Notes under the pieces: generated by a model | Told to the model about the DNA's origin: nothing | The model's database searches: none | What the model saw: the letters and a program-made list of their open reading frames with translations, nothing else | Shown here: positions 23,401-34,830 of the stretch, in pieces | Layout: every line of letters starts with the position of its first letter | Numbering within the stretch: position 1 is the stretch's first letter | Assembly (NCBI GenBank): GCA_023213395.1 | Contig: CM041465.1 | Span: 95,735,741-95,799,740, forward strand | Length of the DNA: 64,000 nucleotides | Reading direction: 5' to 3' | From: Cycas panzhihuaensis | Taxonomy: Eukaryota > Cycadophyta | Program-made: the position numbers and the translations under genes

Positions 23401-24258
23401 AAGGGAGTACTCCCTTATCTCATCAGGGGAACATTCTAACCTGACCTTAATGACCTTGCCCGGGGCCAAGACTATGTCTTGGGTTGCCCCCATGCACATG
23501 GTATTGCCCTCCTCGAAGTGGAGAGGGGCAAGATCAACAGGAGGAGGAGGAATAGGAGACGGGATCGGATCAGCAAGAATGGATTCGATCGCGAGGATCT
23601 TCTGGTGACTAAGCCTGTGGTGACCAGAAGGCAAGTTGGGCGCAAAACCCGCCAGATGCTCAAGTAGGGCTTCGTCATCCTCGAAGTAATCCACCTCATG
23701 GATGACCTTACTTCGAGTAGAGGAAGCACTGGAGGGATTAAGAGCAACAGGACCGTGATGGTCATCAGGTTGCTCAACTTCCTTGCGGGAATCTGAAGGA
23801 AAGCCAAGAAGATGCTCCTCGAAAGGAGCGAAAGGTAATTCTTCAAAGTCATTACCTATGGGGGGTAATGAAGAAGAAGAACTGACAACGGGCAGGTCAA
23901 CACGAGCGATGACGTGGGACACACATGAATAGCTAGCCTCACCAATGAGAGAGATCCTAGATGGGGACCTAGAATGAGACGGGTGTGACCTACTGGCGCG
24001 GAGGAAAGAGACAGGGTGAAGGCGATCCTCGTCTTCGTCGAGTGACTCGTTGTCACTAAACGAAGCAAGGTACCCGTAACTCCCGACGCTAATAGGGGTG
24101 AACCGCGTGAGACTAGGGGAAGAAGATGCGGGGTCTTCTTCGGATGGGTTAGGTATACTAATAGAGCAAGCTGAGGCATGCGTAGAAGGACCTGGGTTTG
24201 CCGAATTGGTCTAATGAGTTTGTTTGGTAAATGGGCGTTCACGAGGAATCACTCTCAT
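23401..24258 (-). pseudogene. Element G linker between protease and RT
   Basis: A 179-codon open stretch (23922-23383) on the - strand is rich in Ser, Pro, Glu and Asp, with DYFEDDEALLEHLAGFAPNL and LAPGKVIKVRLECSPDE, and runs into RT sequence at its end. Upstream (23923-24258) the frame is disturbed. Such acidic linkers between protease and RT are usual in Tat-like polyproteins; no domain is assigned. Confidence 0.6.
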
Positions 24259-24837
24259 TCATCCGTCGTGGATGAATTTAAGTTGTCCCCAAAGAGTTGA
24301 GTACATGGCTCCCATTTGGTCGAGCCATGGATGACCTAGAAGGAGGTTGTAATCCACGTCAATGTCGAGGACTACAACGTCAACAAGAATTGTCTTGCCC
24401 TCAAGGGTGAGTGGAATTGTGACAGATCCCAAAGGGGTCTTCTCGCTACCGTCATAACCTTGGCATCGCCAGGGAATAGGTTTCAAGGTAGAAATACCAA
24501 GCTCTTGCATAACATGAAAGGGCATGGCATTGACAGAAGAACCGTTGTCGATAACAGTTCTTTGAAGGGTACAATCAGGTGTATCGATAATGATAGTGAA
24601 TGGGAAGTTCCACTGACGTTCCCTTTCACCGGTGGGAGGAAGATCCTTAGGATCAAATGAGATAACGGGTCCACAACCTTGGGTGACACCCAAAGCATGG
24701 ACAGGCGCATCACTCGATCCTAAAGCTTCCAGGAGGAGGGCCCGCTGTTCAGGACAACTCCTGAAAAAGTCCATCAAGGACATCCCTACGGTGACAATAT
24801 GAAGCTCGTCCACGATGGAGAAGGGCTTACCCTTCAC
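24259..24837 (-). pseudogene. Element G aspartic protease
   Basis: A 192-codon open frame on the - strand. The active-site motif is RTVIDNGSSVNAMPF (near 24510-24560), with the DNGSS form common in plant Tat/Athila-type proteases. The flap region GYDGSEKTPLGSVTIPL and the conserved LLLGHPWLDQMGAMYSTL follow, ending in LKFIHDG. It would process the gag-pol precursor. This block has no internal stop and is the most intact enzyme domain in the window. Confidence 0.85.
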
Positions 24838-27344
24838 GGTAGGTTGGGTAAGTGCCCTTCAGAAATTGTAACGACCTGGGCATACAGGAATAGCCTTGGG
24901 AAAGAGAGGTATTTCCGGAGGAACGTTCTCTGGAAGAGGGTTAGAAGGAGCGGAAGAACAAGATGCTCCCGCTGCTTCCTTGGCAGCTTGAGATCGTGTA
25001 AGGGCGTAAGTAGGAGTTGCTTCAAGCAACTGGATCACCTTCTTCCCCTTGTTCCAGGGGCACGAAGGTGACGGGGTGCAATGGCTAGGAGAACGAGAGG
25101 AGGAAGATGAGTTCCGGGCACCCTTCCCTTTGTCGCAGGAAGGACGGGGATCAGGCGATCTTCCTCGGTTTCAGTTGCTCTTGATTTGGGTGTTGCGATC
25201 GCGTTCCCCATATTTAGGGAACGGATCCTTGTGAACTAGTTGATCCAAATTAGGCCTCGAGGCCCGTTTGGGGGAAGAATTACGTTGAGGGGCATCCTTA
25301 GGATACTGGGCCCTATATGGGCCATGAATGGAGCACCACTTCTTCTCAAGTGGAGGGTCTGACCTTCTCACTTGAGAGGACTGGGCACTTCCATTCCTAG
25401 GGAGAGGAGCTTGGGTTGTTTGTTGGACTTATGTATTGGATGTAGGGGATGAAGGAGCTTGAAGCTTGAGTTCCTTCATCGTACGCTCGAATGAGCGTAT
25501 GGCTGATGTAAGAGGGTCTAAAGTTCTCTCGGTCGGATGAGAGGAAGACCAGGTAGGTTGTGAAGGTTTCGTATCCTTGGTTGGGGGTGGTTCCTCACGG
25601 CGCTGTGAGGGCTTAAGAGGTTTCTTGAGACCAACTTGGATCTCAATAGCCTCCAACACCAAACACTTGGCGATCGCAGAGTCACATGTGGTCGCCCCCA
25701 TCTTGAGGACTTCCACATGAACTTCAGGACGAAGTGCGTTGACGAAAAGGTTTCGCTTCAGTTCCTTGGGCAATGTTGCCTTAGTGGAGTGAAGCAAGTC
25801 GTGGAATTGCTGCACAAAGTCACGATTCATTTCATCGTGACCTTATTTAAGAAAAAGAAGTGACTTCATTCCGCTCTCGAATGGATGGGCTACATCGAAA
25901 TAGTTGATGAACTCATCCACCAATTGCTGGAATGAATGGATAGAATGGGCAGGGAGACGGTAGAACCACTTGAGGGCATCACCCTGCAAGGATCGTGGGA
26001 ATAATTTCATTAAAATATGGTCGTAAGCCCAGTAATCGATGCATGCCATAGAAAAACTACGCACATGTTCCACCGGGTCTTGCGACGAAGTTCTATCGAA
26101 TCTAGGAACTTCAGGGGGATGAGGCAGCAGATTGGTTCTTAACGCCTCAATGGAAAGAGGTGTTGACCTAAAGTCCATGAAGGGGCGTGCCCTTACTTGG
26201 ACCATAGGGTCAACGAATGTCGTAGTAGGCAATGAACAAAGAGTGGATGGGGGTAGAACACCCATCCCTCCTTAAGGAAACACCCCTTGCTGAAAAGAGG
26301 CATGGGGGTAGGTCCCTTGGAAGGGAGTCGAGTTTCCTTGCGAAGGTACAACGAATGGGATTACATTGGATGACGGGCAAGACGGATGTGGGATGGGTTT
26401 TGCCCATATGGGCCACCCGTAGGTGGAGCGACGCCATATAGGTATAGTGGATCCACCCCATAAACCGGGAGACGGCTTCCTCTACCCTACCCCCAAGGCT
26501 GAGAAGTATACCGTGGGGGGACGTAGAAGGAAGCACCAATGTGTTGGTTTTGAGGATGTGTGGGAGCGGATCCCACATGACTAGTGGTCGGAAGACTAGT
26601 AGGACCGGCAGGCCTACAAGGAACGGTATGTGCCACATTATTGGATGGCACATTGGTTTGGTTAGGGACGGGTATGCTAACCTTCAATTGAGGGAAAGAC
26701 ACACCACAGGGAGATCCTGAAACACTAGCACCTCGATGAGAAATGGAAGGCGTGACACGTGCCCCCACTGCGGGAATAGGAAAGGAGTGGGACACATGCA
26801 CATGCACGAAGGGATTCGTTGTTAAAGGAAGAGTAGATGAGGATGAGGCATGCGGGGGAGGAGCGGAAGAGGAAGAGGCTCCTCCACGGAGGGCACCCTC
26901 AAGCTATCCAAGACGTGGTTACAAGCGCGCCGCATGACGACACTCGTTGAGAGCTTCGACTACGTTGACGGGAGGGGTTCCTACATACTCGTAAGAGGTG
27001 ACTAGGACCTCGAACAAAGTAGGTTCCTCGAAATGCTCCTCATAAGAGTCACCAACTACATGGCAAGTCTCAATAGGAGCGGATCCTTCTACGACATGGG
27101 TAGAGGGATGGACATTGAGTGAGAGATGTTGGTCTTTTAGGTAATAAAGGGGTTTGTCACCCTCTTGGGTGGACCCGGGAATAGAGGAAGGGAAAGCATG
27201 GGTTTCCAAGGTTAAAGTGTGGTAGGCCCAATCGGAAGAGTATCCCTCCATAGTCAGATCAGAATCTGACAAAGGAAGAGGGCAATACTCAGGGTCTTCT
27301 AACAATGGAGGTAGACCGCACAAACAACGAGAGAAGTGTCGCAT
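24838..27344 (-). pseudogene. Element G gag
   Basis: The first ATG of a long frame on the - strand is at 27344, about 170 bp inside the 5' LTR. The N-terminal part (27344-26919) is acidic, followed by a Pro/Ser-rich stretch (26807-26487). The retrotransposon gag domain reads YWAYDHILMKLFPRSLQGDA, LKWFYRLPAHSIHSF and FVQQFHDLLHSTKATLPK (about 25700-26060). A zinc-knuckle-like WCSIHGPYRAQYPKDA, with the last Cys lost, lies near 25310. A TAA near 25843 replaces the Gln of the LLxLKQGHDE motif, and other stops occur near 26919, 26487 and 25429. It would form the virus-like particle. Confidence 0.75.
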
Positions 27345-27516
27345 GCAAGATCACCCAACAATGTTAGGGAAAGAGAGAGCGGTAAGGCACATGCGTTGGG
27401 GGCTGCCCAATGTAGAGATCGAAATAGGTATAAAAGGATCACAAGAAGGTAGCGAAACCAACGGAAGAGAGCGGAGACTAGCTCCCTTACTGGCAGTCCC
27501 CAAGACGGCCACCGGG
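27345..27516 (-). other. Element G leader with primer-binding site
   Basis: On the - strand the 5' LTR ends ..GCATCCA at 27517, followed by CCCGGTGGCCGTCTTGGGGA. A TGG five bases in could pair with a tRNA CCA end, but the tRNA was not identified. The spacing to gag is short. Confidence 0.5.
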
Positions 27517-30101
27517 TGGATGCGGCGTCTGGATAGCTACCTAACTAATAGGTGTGGTGAGAGTGGGTGATGATATGATTGAAGGAGAGACCTATGAGGA
27601 AAGTAATTACCACACAGAGCACCCCATACGCCAGAGCGCGAGTTCGGGACCTGCAATGGAATATGGCTACTAACAAGTGATCCTCCACCACTTCGAATGA
27701 AGGGGGAAGGGGCGTAGGGTTAGCCTGGGTTGACCTAGGGACAGGATCCTCCCACCCTTGGATGGCCGAAAGGGGAAGGAGAAGATCCAAGGAGATAGAT
27801 CAAGGGTGTACCTAAACAAGCTAACTGGGTACACAAGCAACACGGGAGGCAAGAAACTTGTGGGACTAAGGAGAGGAGGAAAGGTGAAAGGGCGGTTCCT
27901 GTAGCCTTTCCTATGGGTAACGAAGATGCAAGTAATAAAACAAACAAAGCATAATCAAAGAACAAAGTCAAATTTCCCTCTTATTTTCCAATGTGCTAAC
28001 TACTAAGAAAGGAATCTAAAAGGAAAAAAGTAGCAAGGTAGAGTAAGGTGTGCACCTAGACCAAGGGCATGTGTGACAAAGACCTTCTCGAGGGGCACCA
28101 AACTACTCCACGTGGTGCGTCGGATGCGGGGCGTTGCAGTAGATTCAAATGAGGGGCTCCCTTACCTTCCCTGGAAAAATACTAAATACGATGCCAAGGA
28201 AAGAAAGGAAGTAAATGCTAATAACTGAAGAAGTACGAAAGTATGATGTACATGAGAGCACTTACCGGCAACGAAGTTAACGGACAATATCCTTCACGCT
28301 CTCCAAATACCTGCAAGCAACATCAACCTCCCCCTTTTCAGAGAAAGGATACTAACATGCAATACGAGATTCTAATAATATATGTCTATATGAAACAAAT
28401 ATAAGTCTAAACACATATATGTTAGTATCAACCCAGCGATGATAGTATGTAAAAGAGGGTAACCAAAGCAAAGGTAAATGATCGGTAAGCCTCGAGTGGC
28501 CCACCTCCTACAAATAACACCCTAACCCCCCCCCCCCAAGAGCCACAAGGCAGCGAGGGCAAGGCCAAGAGAGGTGGCTGGAAATGGCAACAAGAAGGCG
28601 AAGAGGAACCAAAGAACACCTACGGCGAACTGGGATACTATGAGGAGCAAACCGGGCTGCCGGGAAGAAAGTTGGACAAGGACTAGCGGTTGGGACTTAT
28701 GTGAGTTGCCCAAACCTGAACTTGAGCCCTCAAACCAGCGCTGCAACGTGTGACAGCGCTGATTTCAGTGGCTAAAAGAGGGCCAACAAACCCTTGTTCG
28801 TGCAGCAAGGACAGCACGAGGCGAGAGGGAGGATTTGGGGGGTTTAAAGCCGCTTGAGGAGCGTGGAAGGTGGTACGGAATCCACCCAGCTCCTTCCCAA
28901 AGCCTATGCCAACCCTCAACGCTGCTGCCTTAAGCAATAAATGTAGGTAAGAAGCACAATGACAGTGGTAAAACAACCCACTAAAAAGAAGGAAACCAAA
29001 CTCACAAGGACAAGCGAGGAGCAAGCAAGATGGAGCATCAATATCACAAGAAAAAGTAATTCAAATCAAGAAATACCTGAGTGGGAGAGGCAAGGAGCTT
29101 GCCTCAGCCAAGATCTGACGAATAGGGGCTGAGAAATCAACCCAGATTTGTGGTGTAGCAGGTTTGGGACCCTGCTAAGGAGGTGGGAAGGAGAACACCT
29201 GCACTTGGAACCCTGAAGGCTGCCCGGGGCAAGAATCAACTGGAACCTCTCCAAGGGGCCCTCTCTAAGGTGCGTGAGGGGCTGGGAAGATGTCCTAGCC
29301 ATACCGAAGGAGAGCTGGGCGCTATAGGAGAGACGCAGGTCCTGTGATAGCAGTAAGGTACCGGAGAAGAGCAGAGCACAGTTGTGTTTCCTTGAGGAGC
29401 AATCCAAAAAGTGAGCCAAAAGTTCTCAAAAATGAGTCAAAAGTGACTTAAGTACTCAACCCAAACCCTAAAGCAAGAGATTAGGGCACAGCTGGAAGAG
29501 AGTTAAGTCACGAGCCACGTGGTAGTTTCACAATAAATGCGAAATTACCACGACGAATTTAAAAAAATAAGTTAGAATAACAGATCAACAAGAACTCATG
29601 CAGATCATGGATATTCCAAATGCAGATCGAAAAATTCCAATGCAGACAAACCCAGAGGCAAAACAGTTCGCCAACTGACCAGTCAGGGGCAGATGTCAAA
29701 AGGGCCAATAGGAGGCTGAGACACCTACCCAGGGGGTAAACAAGCCAGCAAACGGGTCCAAAGGAGCAAAAATAGGGCTCAAACAGTGTGGCAAGTCGAC
29801 CAAACGATGACGGGTCATCACACGGGCGGAGGTGGCACAAAACCAAGTGGATCTTGAAGCGATGAGGGCAGATGCGGGAAGTGAAGTGGCCACCAGGGTG
29901 CCACACTCGCTGGGAGTGTGCCCCTGCTATAGTCGTCATAGGCTAAAATAAGTGTAGACGAGGACAAAGTCGCCTACAAAGCCACACACATGGAGACATA
30001 CAAGCAAACACTCATCAAAAGAAAGTGATGATGATGTGAGAAACATACCTGCACTTACCTGAGTTGGTGATTCTGTATACATTCCTGGAAGCTGGGAAAT
30101 G
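27517..30101 (-). repeat. Element G 5' LTR
   Basis: 2585 bp, partner of 13536-16121. On the - strand it starts at 30101 as CATTTCCCAGCTTCC, where the expected TG has changed, and is abutted by the TSD GATTA. The gag frame of element A continues immediately to the right. Confidence 0.9.
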
Positions 30102-30106
30102 GATTA

Positions 30107-30748
30107 AATGCAAGCCTTTATAGCAAATGCATGTTCTAGATATTCATTTGCATTTTGTTGATCTTCTATAGATATAAGCATGGCACTAAGTTGTTTTACT
30201 TTGAGAGTACTTAGATCCTTTGATATACTAATACTACTAGCTACCATTTCAAAACATCTTACAGCTCCTATACATATAAGGATCCTTTTAACTACCCTTT
30301 GTTTAGTTTAAGTATCTTTAAGTGACCTTATTTGGTTTATAATATCTTAGATTTTGGTCTTAAATTTTGTTACTAATTCAATGGGCATCATATATAAAAT
30401 TTTAAACTTTCTTCTCAAGTTATGTAATTTAGAGGAGGACGCTCCTTCATATATTAGTTATAAGATGCCCTAAGCTTCTTTAGACTTAACTGATTTACTA
30501 ACTCTTGGGAACACATGATCTTCAAGTGCACAGAAGATAAGGGCTAAGGCTTCGTTGTCATCTTTAACATTCTCCTTGTAAGTAACCTTTTCTACATCGG
30601 ATGAATTTGGTCCTAGTTTGTTGTAGCCTATCTTCATAATTTCCCACATGTTATTAGTTATGAGAATGGGTCTCATCCTCCTACTCCAATTTAGGAAATT
30701 ATTTCTATCAAATTTAGGGATAATCATGTTCCCAAAGCTATGCGTCAT
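30107..30748 (-). pseudogene. Element A gag N-terminal part
   Basis: On the - strand, from ATG at 30748: FGNMIIPKFDRNNFLNWSRR and MRPILITNNMWEIMKIGYN, then KEAWGIL-like sequence. Further down, VKQLSAMLISIEDQQNANEY and HAFAIKAC follow, just before the element G insertion at 30102-30106. This is the copia UBN2-type gag. The same motifs in the same order occur in element B at 49108-49730. Deleting G and one GATTA joins it to the zinc-knuckle part at 13530. A stop near 30470 and others break it. Confidence 0.85.
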
Positions 30749-31365
30749 CTTGAACTAGGGTTTTATTAATCAAAGATGACAAATAAGTTTTCAAAAGAAA
30801 AGAATTTGCATATCAAAAAAGTATTTAAATTTAAATTTAAAAAAAATGTTTTAAGTGTAAAAATTTACTTTCAAGTATAACCCAAGATTTTTCCCAATGT
30901 TTGAGTAAGTGAACTAGTATCTATTAAGGCTACTAGGCTCTAAGTTTAAGTTTCTCTTGGGGTAACCTTCAATTACTATCATGTCTAGTGGTGCCTACCC
31001 ACAGATGGTAAAATAGGGACCCAATATACCAGTACATGAGTGCTAAGCTCTATATACGTCAATACGTAGGTTGTTAAGAAGGTTTTTATACCCCTCTGAG
31101 TTGTTAGTCCACCTGCACCAGACTTATACCTAGCGACAGATCTAATGATGAAGGTTCTCGAACTAAGGCACTCACCCTCTCCAGGTATAGCCTTGATCTC
31201 CAAACACCATAAAAGGCATAGGTTATGCACCTCATCCTACCGCCAAATACATCTGATAGCTAATGGATATCCTCATCTAATATGAATAGGTTGATTGGCG
31301 TGTGCAGGGTGGTAACTTCAGGGGTCCTGACCATTCCCCTTATAAGGCTAGAAAAAGAGGGTGGT
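30749..31365 (-). other. Element A leader, conserved segment before gag
   Basis: Aligns well with 48500-49107 of element B in the same position and orientation. Shared words include CCATCTGTGGGTAGGCACCACTAG, shown here in two pieces (CCATCTGTGGGTAG, GCACCACTAG), GTTACCACC.TGCACACG and TAGATCTGTC. An 81-codon frame (31230-30985, - strand) covers part of it in A, but the matching frame in B has stops. It is more likely conserved RNA than protein. No function is known to me. Confidence 0.6.
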
Positions 31366-33590
31366 TTAATTCAGGATTATCTTTTTTAATGTGAAAAATA
31401 AATTAATTAGTAGTCTGATCTTTCTTAAGGTTTTGGAAGATTCCTTTTATGCAAAAAGGAAAATAACTTGAATGAAAAAAATAATAACCTCTAAGCAAGA
31501 TTAAATAAATAATAAACTTTTTGAAAGAAATATGCAAGTAATAACAATGCCCTTGAAAGTGAAAGATGCCTTGAGAAAGTAAAATATATTAGCAACTAGA
31601 TGCACCTTTTATAAGTATAATAAGTAAATGATCTTTTCAACAAAGATGAATGAAAAAATACTTTCAATAAGTGTATCCCTTTAGAATAAATTGATAAACT
31701 TATAACGTATAATTTCAGATATACTTTGAAATATAATGATTATATAAGCAAATTTGGAAAGTAATTAAGATCTTTTAAACTGTGTAGATCTAAAATGAAA
31801 CTTTGATGATGGAAAATAAAGAATCCTAAGCTACTGATTTTGTAAATGAATAAACACAAACTTGAGCAAGAAAATGATTTATTTTTTTCAATGCAAGAAA
31901 TCCTTTTGTCTTGATGAAGATATATATAATGCTAAAAATCTGAAATATATATGTATATTTTCACTTTAGAAAGATAAAAAATGTGAAAAAGAAACTTTAA
32001 AAAAATGAATTGTACTTATTTTAAGTTGCAGGACCACTTGGCTTGTCACTTGATTTAGATGTATATGATCAATTTCTACTACAAATCAACTTAAAAGAAG
32101 CTACATGAAAGTCAAATAAAAGCCTCAACCATGTATTATAAGTGATCAATAAGAAATAAAATAAAGAACTCCTTTAAAAAAAGGCTAAGAGGATAAGCCT
32201 ATTGGGATATCTTAAATGCTCAAGTTGATTAGCTTCAAAGTTGTACTAAACAATGTCAAAATAAGGTGAGATTACACCAATTTAAAGATCAATAAAATAT
32301 CTATTCAACAGAATTAACCGTTTTAAAAATGGGTTCCTGTAAATTAAGATTTTAATGTACAAAAAATGTAGTCCTCTTTTTGAGGCTTAACAGGAGCTTG
32401 GGGCATAAAATATTATGAAATTCTAGTAAAAATCTTATAGAACAATGTAAAACGATCAAATATAGTTTAGAGAGCTGCTTAATATACTTTTTAGTTAATA
32501 AACTTGAGAAATAATGTATAAAAATATGCAATAATGATAAATTAGAAGATGTTATATACCTTAACTTTGATGGATTTGAAAGTCTATAGGAACACTTTAA
32601 AATTTATAAATAATAATGTTAGTTTGAAGAGTAATGAGTCAGCTTCCCAACGAAACTAACAGATCTGAATTCTGATGTGAAATAGAAAAGTTATAATGAA
32701 AATAGCGGCAAGTACGTTTTTATGTTAATAGTCTAAAAGAAGGCCTTTTAAAAAAGAATTGAATGAAATTGATTAGAAATAGGTCAAATCGGCTCCAAAT
32801 ATGGAAAATAACTAGTCTAAATTGTACCTTAAAATATTCTAGACTCAACAGGATATGTTTCGTTAGAAACTGATACCCAAGTGAAGAGATATTAAAGAAA
32901 TTATCCAGGTACCCTATGTTTTAAGGAAAATTTTAAAATGAAAAAAAATAAAATGAAAAAAGTCTATAAAGTTAAAAAGCCCCTTTTAATAAGATAACAA
33001 AGAGGTCACGTGGAAGGGATATAAGACTGGGGGCCAATACCAAAGGATGCTTAAGCCCAAAAGTAATCAAATTTTAAATAATATATAAATTAATTTAATT
33101 TTTTAAAACTTTATAAAAATAAAAAATGAAATAGGGTGAAGTAATTGCCCAATAACTGTGACTAACATAGGAAGAAAAAAATAAAAAAACTTGATAGAAG
33201 GAATGATCAAAATGTGGTTTTAACTCTATGAAGGGAGATGCACTTATGAATTAATAAGAAATATATATATATATATATAGATAGATAGATATAAAGGAAA
33301 AAATGAGCCATCTTTAGATTAATAACTGTTCAAAAGCATAAAACAATAACTCTGTATTACCGGCATTTGAAACCCTATATTGTTAAACCAAGAACTCCAT
33401 CTAAAGGCATTTTGGATAGGTAATAAATTTAGGAGTATTACTTACATGATAAGATCCTCTCAAAATAGGACATTAAAGGCGTTTGAACACGGATCAAAGG
33501 AGTCATGGGTTTTGTCTATTGTGGGCAGTTGTTACAATTTTCTAACTCTCTTCCTCTTCTTCGCTACTACTAGCATGTCACACCAATGGA
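31366..33590 (-). other. Element A leader, AT-rich part
   Basis: Part of it (about 31370-33040) is recognisably similar to element B's leader (about 46900-48500), with shared TTGGAGCC.TTTTGAT and AACTTTTC.TTTGATAT-like words. Further right the similarity is lost. An (AT)n tract followed by (GATA)n is at 33260-33292. No gene is seen. Confidence 0.5.
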
Positions 33591-33595
33591 GTAGA

Positions 33596-34001
33596 ATCTA
33601 CCATGCAAGCGAAAATGGCAAAAGATAGGAAAGAAAGTGATGATGAGGATGAAGATGAAATGTTAAGGAGGAAATTAAAGAGGAAGAATTAGATCTAGAT
33701 TTGGCATGGAAAATGTTAGATATTGCCAAAGTGATTCTTGAAAAACAGCTAGGTGATACTATTGAAAAAGTGAAGGTTAGAACTACTTTGGGTGATGTAT
33801 CTTTGGAGAGAGAGGACTTTGAGACCTACTCAAGTGATTACTTTGATGCTCTTTCTAAATTAGAAGGCCTGGTTGAACCTAACAGTCATCTTATATCTGA
33901 ACTATGCTTTAAGACATGTTTGGCACTATAGCTAATAAATAAGATTGGAGATGCTCTTATTTATTTCCAAAAGGCTTGTTCAATAAATGTGAGTGGGGTT
34001 C
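33596..34001 (+). pseudogene. NASP-like histone-chaperone gene fragment
   Basis: On the + strand, opposite to element A: an acidic stretch (ESDDEDEDEM), then after a frameshift near 33665 a continuous run. That run includes AWKMLDIAKVILEK, LEREDFETYSSDYFDAL and LEGLVEPNSHLISELCF (33701-33931), then, past a stop, NKIGDALIYFQKACSIN. Acidic patch followed by AWKML..A, then LEREDxE..xSDYxxAL and LxxLVEPxSxxISEL, is the signature of the SHNi-TPR region of plant NASP, a nuclear chaperone for histones H3-H4. Only this central part is present; N- and C-terminal parts are missing. It is a non-functional fragment in the leader of a retrotransposon, probably captured or inserted. Confidence 0.7.
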
Positions 34002-34830
34002 TTCTTTGATCTCCCCAAGTTAGTTATGTTGATGTACGCCTAAATCTTGGTGCGAACAAATTAATGTGTGGATAGACTAGGCAGACAAAAATGGTAGTCA
34101 GATGGGTAGATAGGCAAGTTCTTGAAACCCGTTAAGGTGAGTGGGGTTCCCATATGCTCTTGGAGATGGAGATGGGATATGATATAGAACATACGGCCAA
34201 TTGGGTTTCATTAAAAAGAAATACCATAATGCAGGCTCATCTCAAAATAGAAGTAGGATGGTGTCTTTTATTACTGGAAAGCACTCTAGAGAGTCATCCG
34301 ATGGGAAGAATATTGACAAATTGGATAGAACGTAACACTCTGTAATGGTTACACCTTTGGCTACATCAATGGCCATTCTCTTGTGGTCTTACCCCATTTA
34401 AGCTCAAACGCTATTAGGATTCTCTAGGTTGAAATCTATTCTAAGTCCTGAACTACCAAATTTTGATTTCCTTAAATGGATACAAGAAGAAAATTGAAAG
34501 AAAAACGAGGCTAATGACTCAAAATTCAAATCTCTAGCCTTACTTCAGGAGCTATTAAAACATTCAAAAGCTAATGTAGAAAGGAATAAGCAAGAAATTT
34601 AGGATAAGTACTACTTATGAGGTGTTGAAATGGGTGTTGGTGAGTGGGGTTCTTCTCTTGGGCCTAAAGGAGAATACGGGGGTTACATGATTCAAAAAGA
34701 GAAAGGGTAAAGAGTTGAGATAATACAAAAAGAGAAAGGGTAAAGAGCAGAGATAAGAATCATCATAAGGAAAAGGAACTAGATAAAGGTGGTAATGGTA
34801 GCTAGCCTAGACAGGTAATGCTTACACTAT
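34002..34830 (+). pseudogene. Unidentified protein-like tract next to the NASP fragment
   Basis: On the + strand several stretches look coding. Near 34200-34330 is a Ser/Lys-rich frame with MVSFITGKHSRESSDG. At 34430-34620 are SPELPNFDFLKWIQEEN and, after a stop, FKSLALLQELLKHSKANVE and RNKQEI. At 34620-34700 GVEMGVG and LGPKGEYGGYM can be read. The Leu/Lys/Glu spacing suggests helices. I do not recognise the family. The same 13-base word GTGAGTGGGGTTC occurs at 33989, 34137 and 34640. A 33-bp tandem duplication lies at 34693-34758. Confidence 0.4.
34693..34758. repeat. 33-bp tandem duplication
   Basis: Two adjacent copies of a purine-rich unit beginning CAAAAAGAGAAAGGGTAAAG (34693-34725 and 34726-34758), differing at a few positions. 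Confidence 0.75.

Larger units (their letters stand above)
13536..30101 (-). mobile_element. Element G: Tat-like Ty3/gypsy retrotransposon with an antisense gene
   Basis: LTRs of 2586 and 2585 bp (13536-16121, 27517-30101) and exact TSDs GATTA at 13531-13535 and 30102-30106 define the element. On the - strand the order is 5' LTR, gag, protease, RT, RNase H and integrase. A spacer with a + strand gene follows, then a second RNase H and the 3' LTR. RT-RNase H-integrase order marks Ty3/gypsy; the DNGSS protease motif, absence of a chromodomain and a second RNase H fit the plant Tat branch. LTRs differ at about 4% by eye, mostly transitions, so this is the youngest element in the stack. It has few stops and is far more GC-rich than its surroundings. 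Confidence 0.9.

Noticed and set aside
26210-26653. 147-codon - strand frame in gag
   Set aside because: Overlaps the Pro/Ser-rich gag frame 26807-26487 in another phase and lacks gag motifs.
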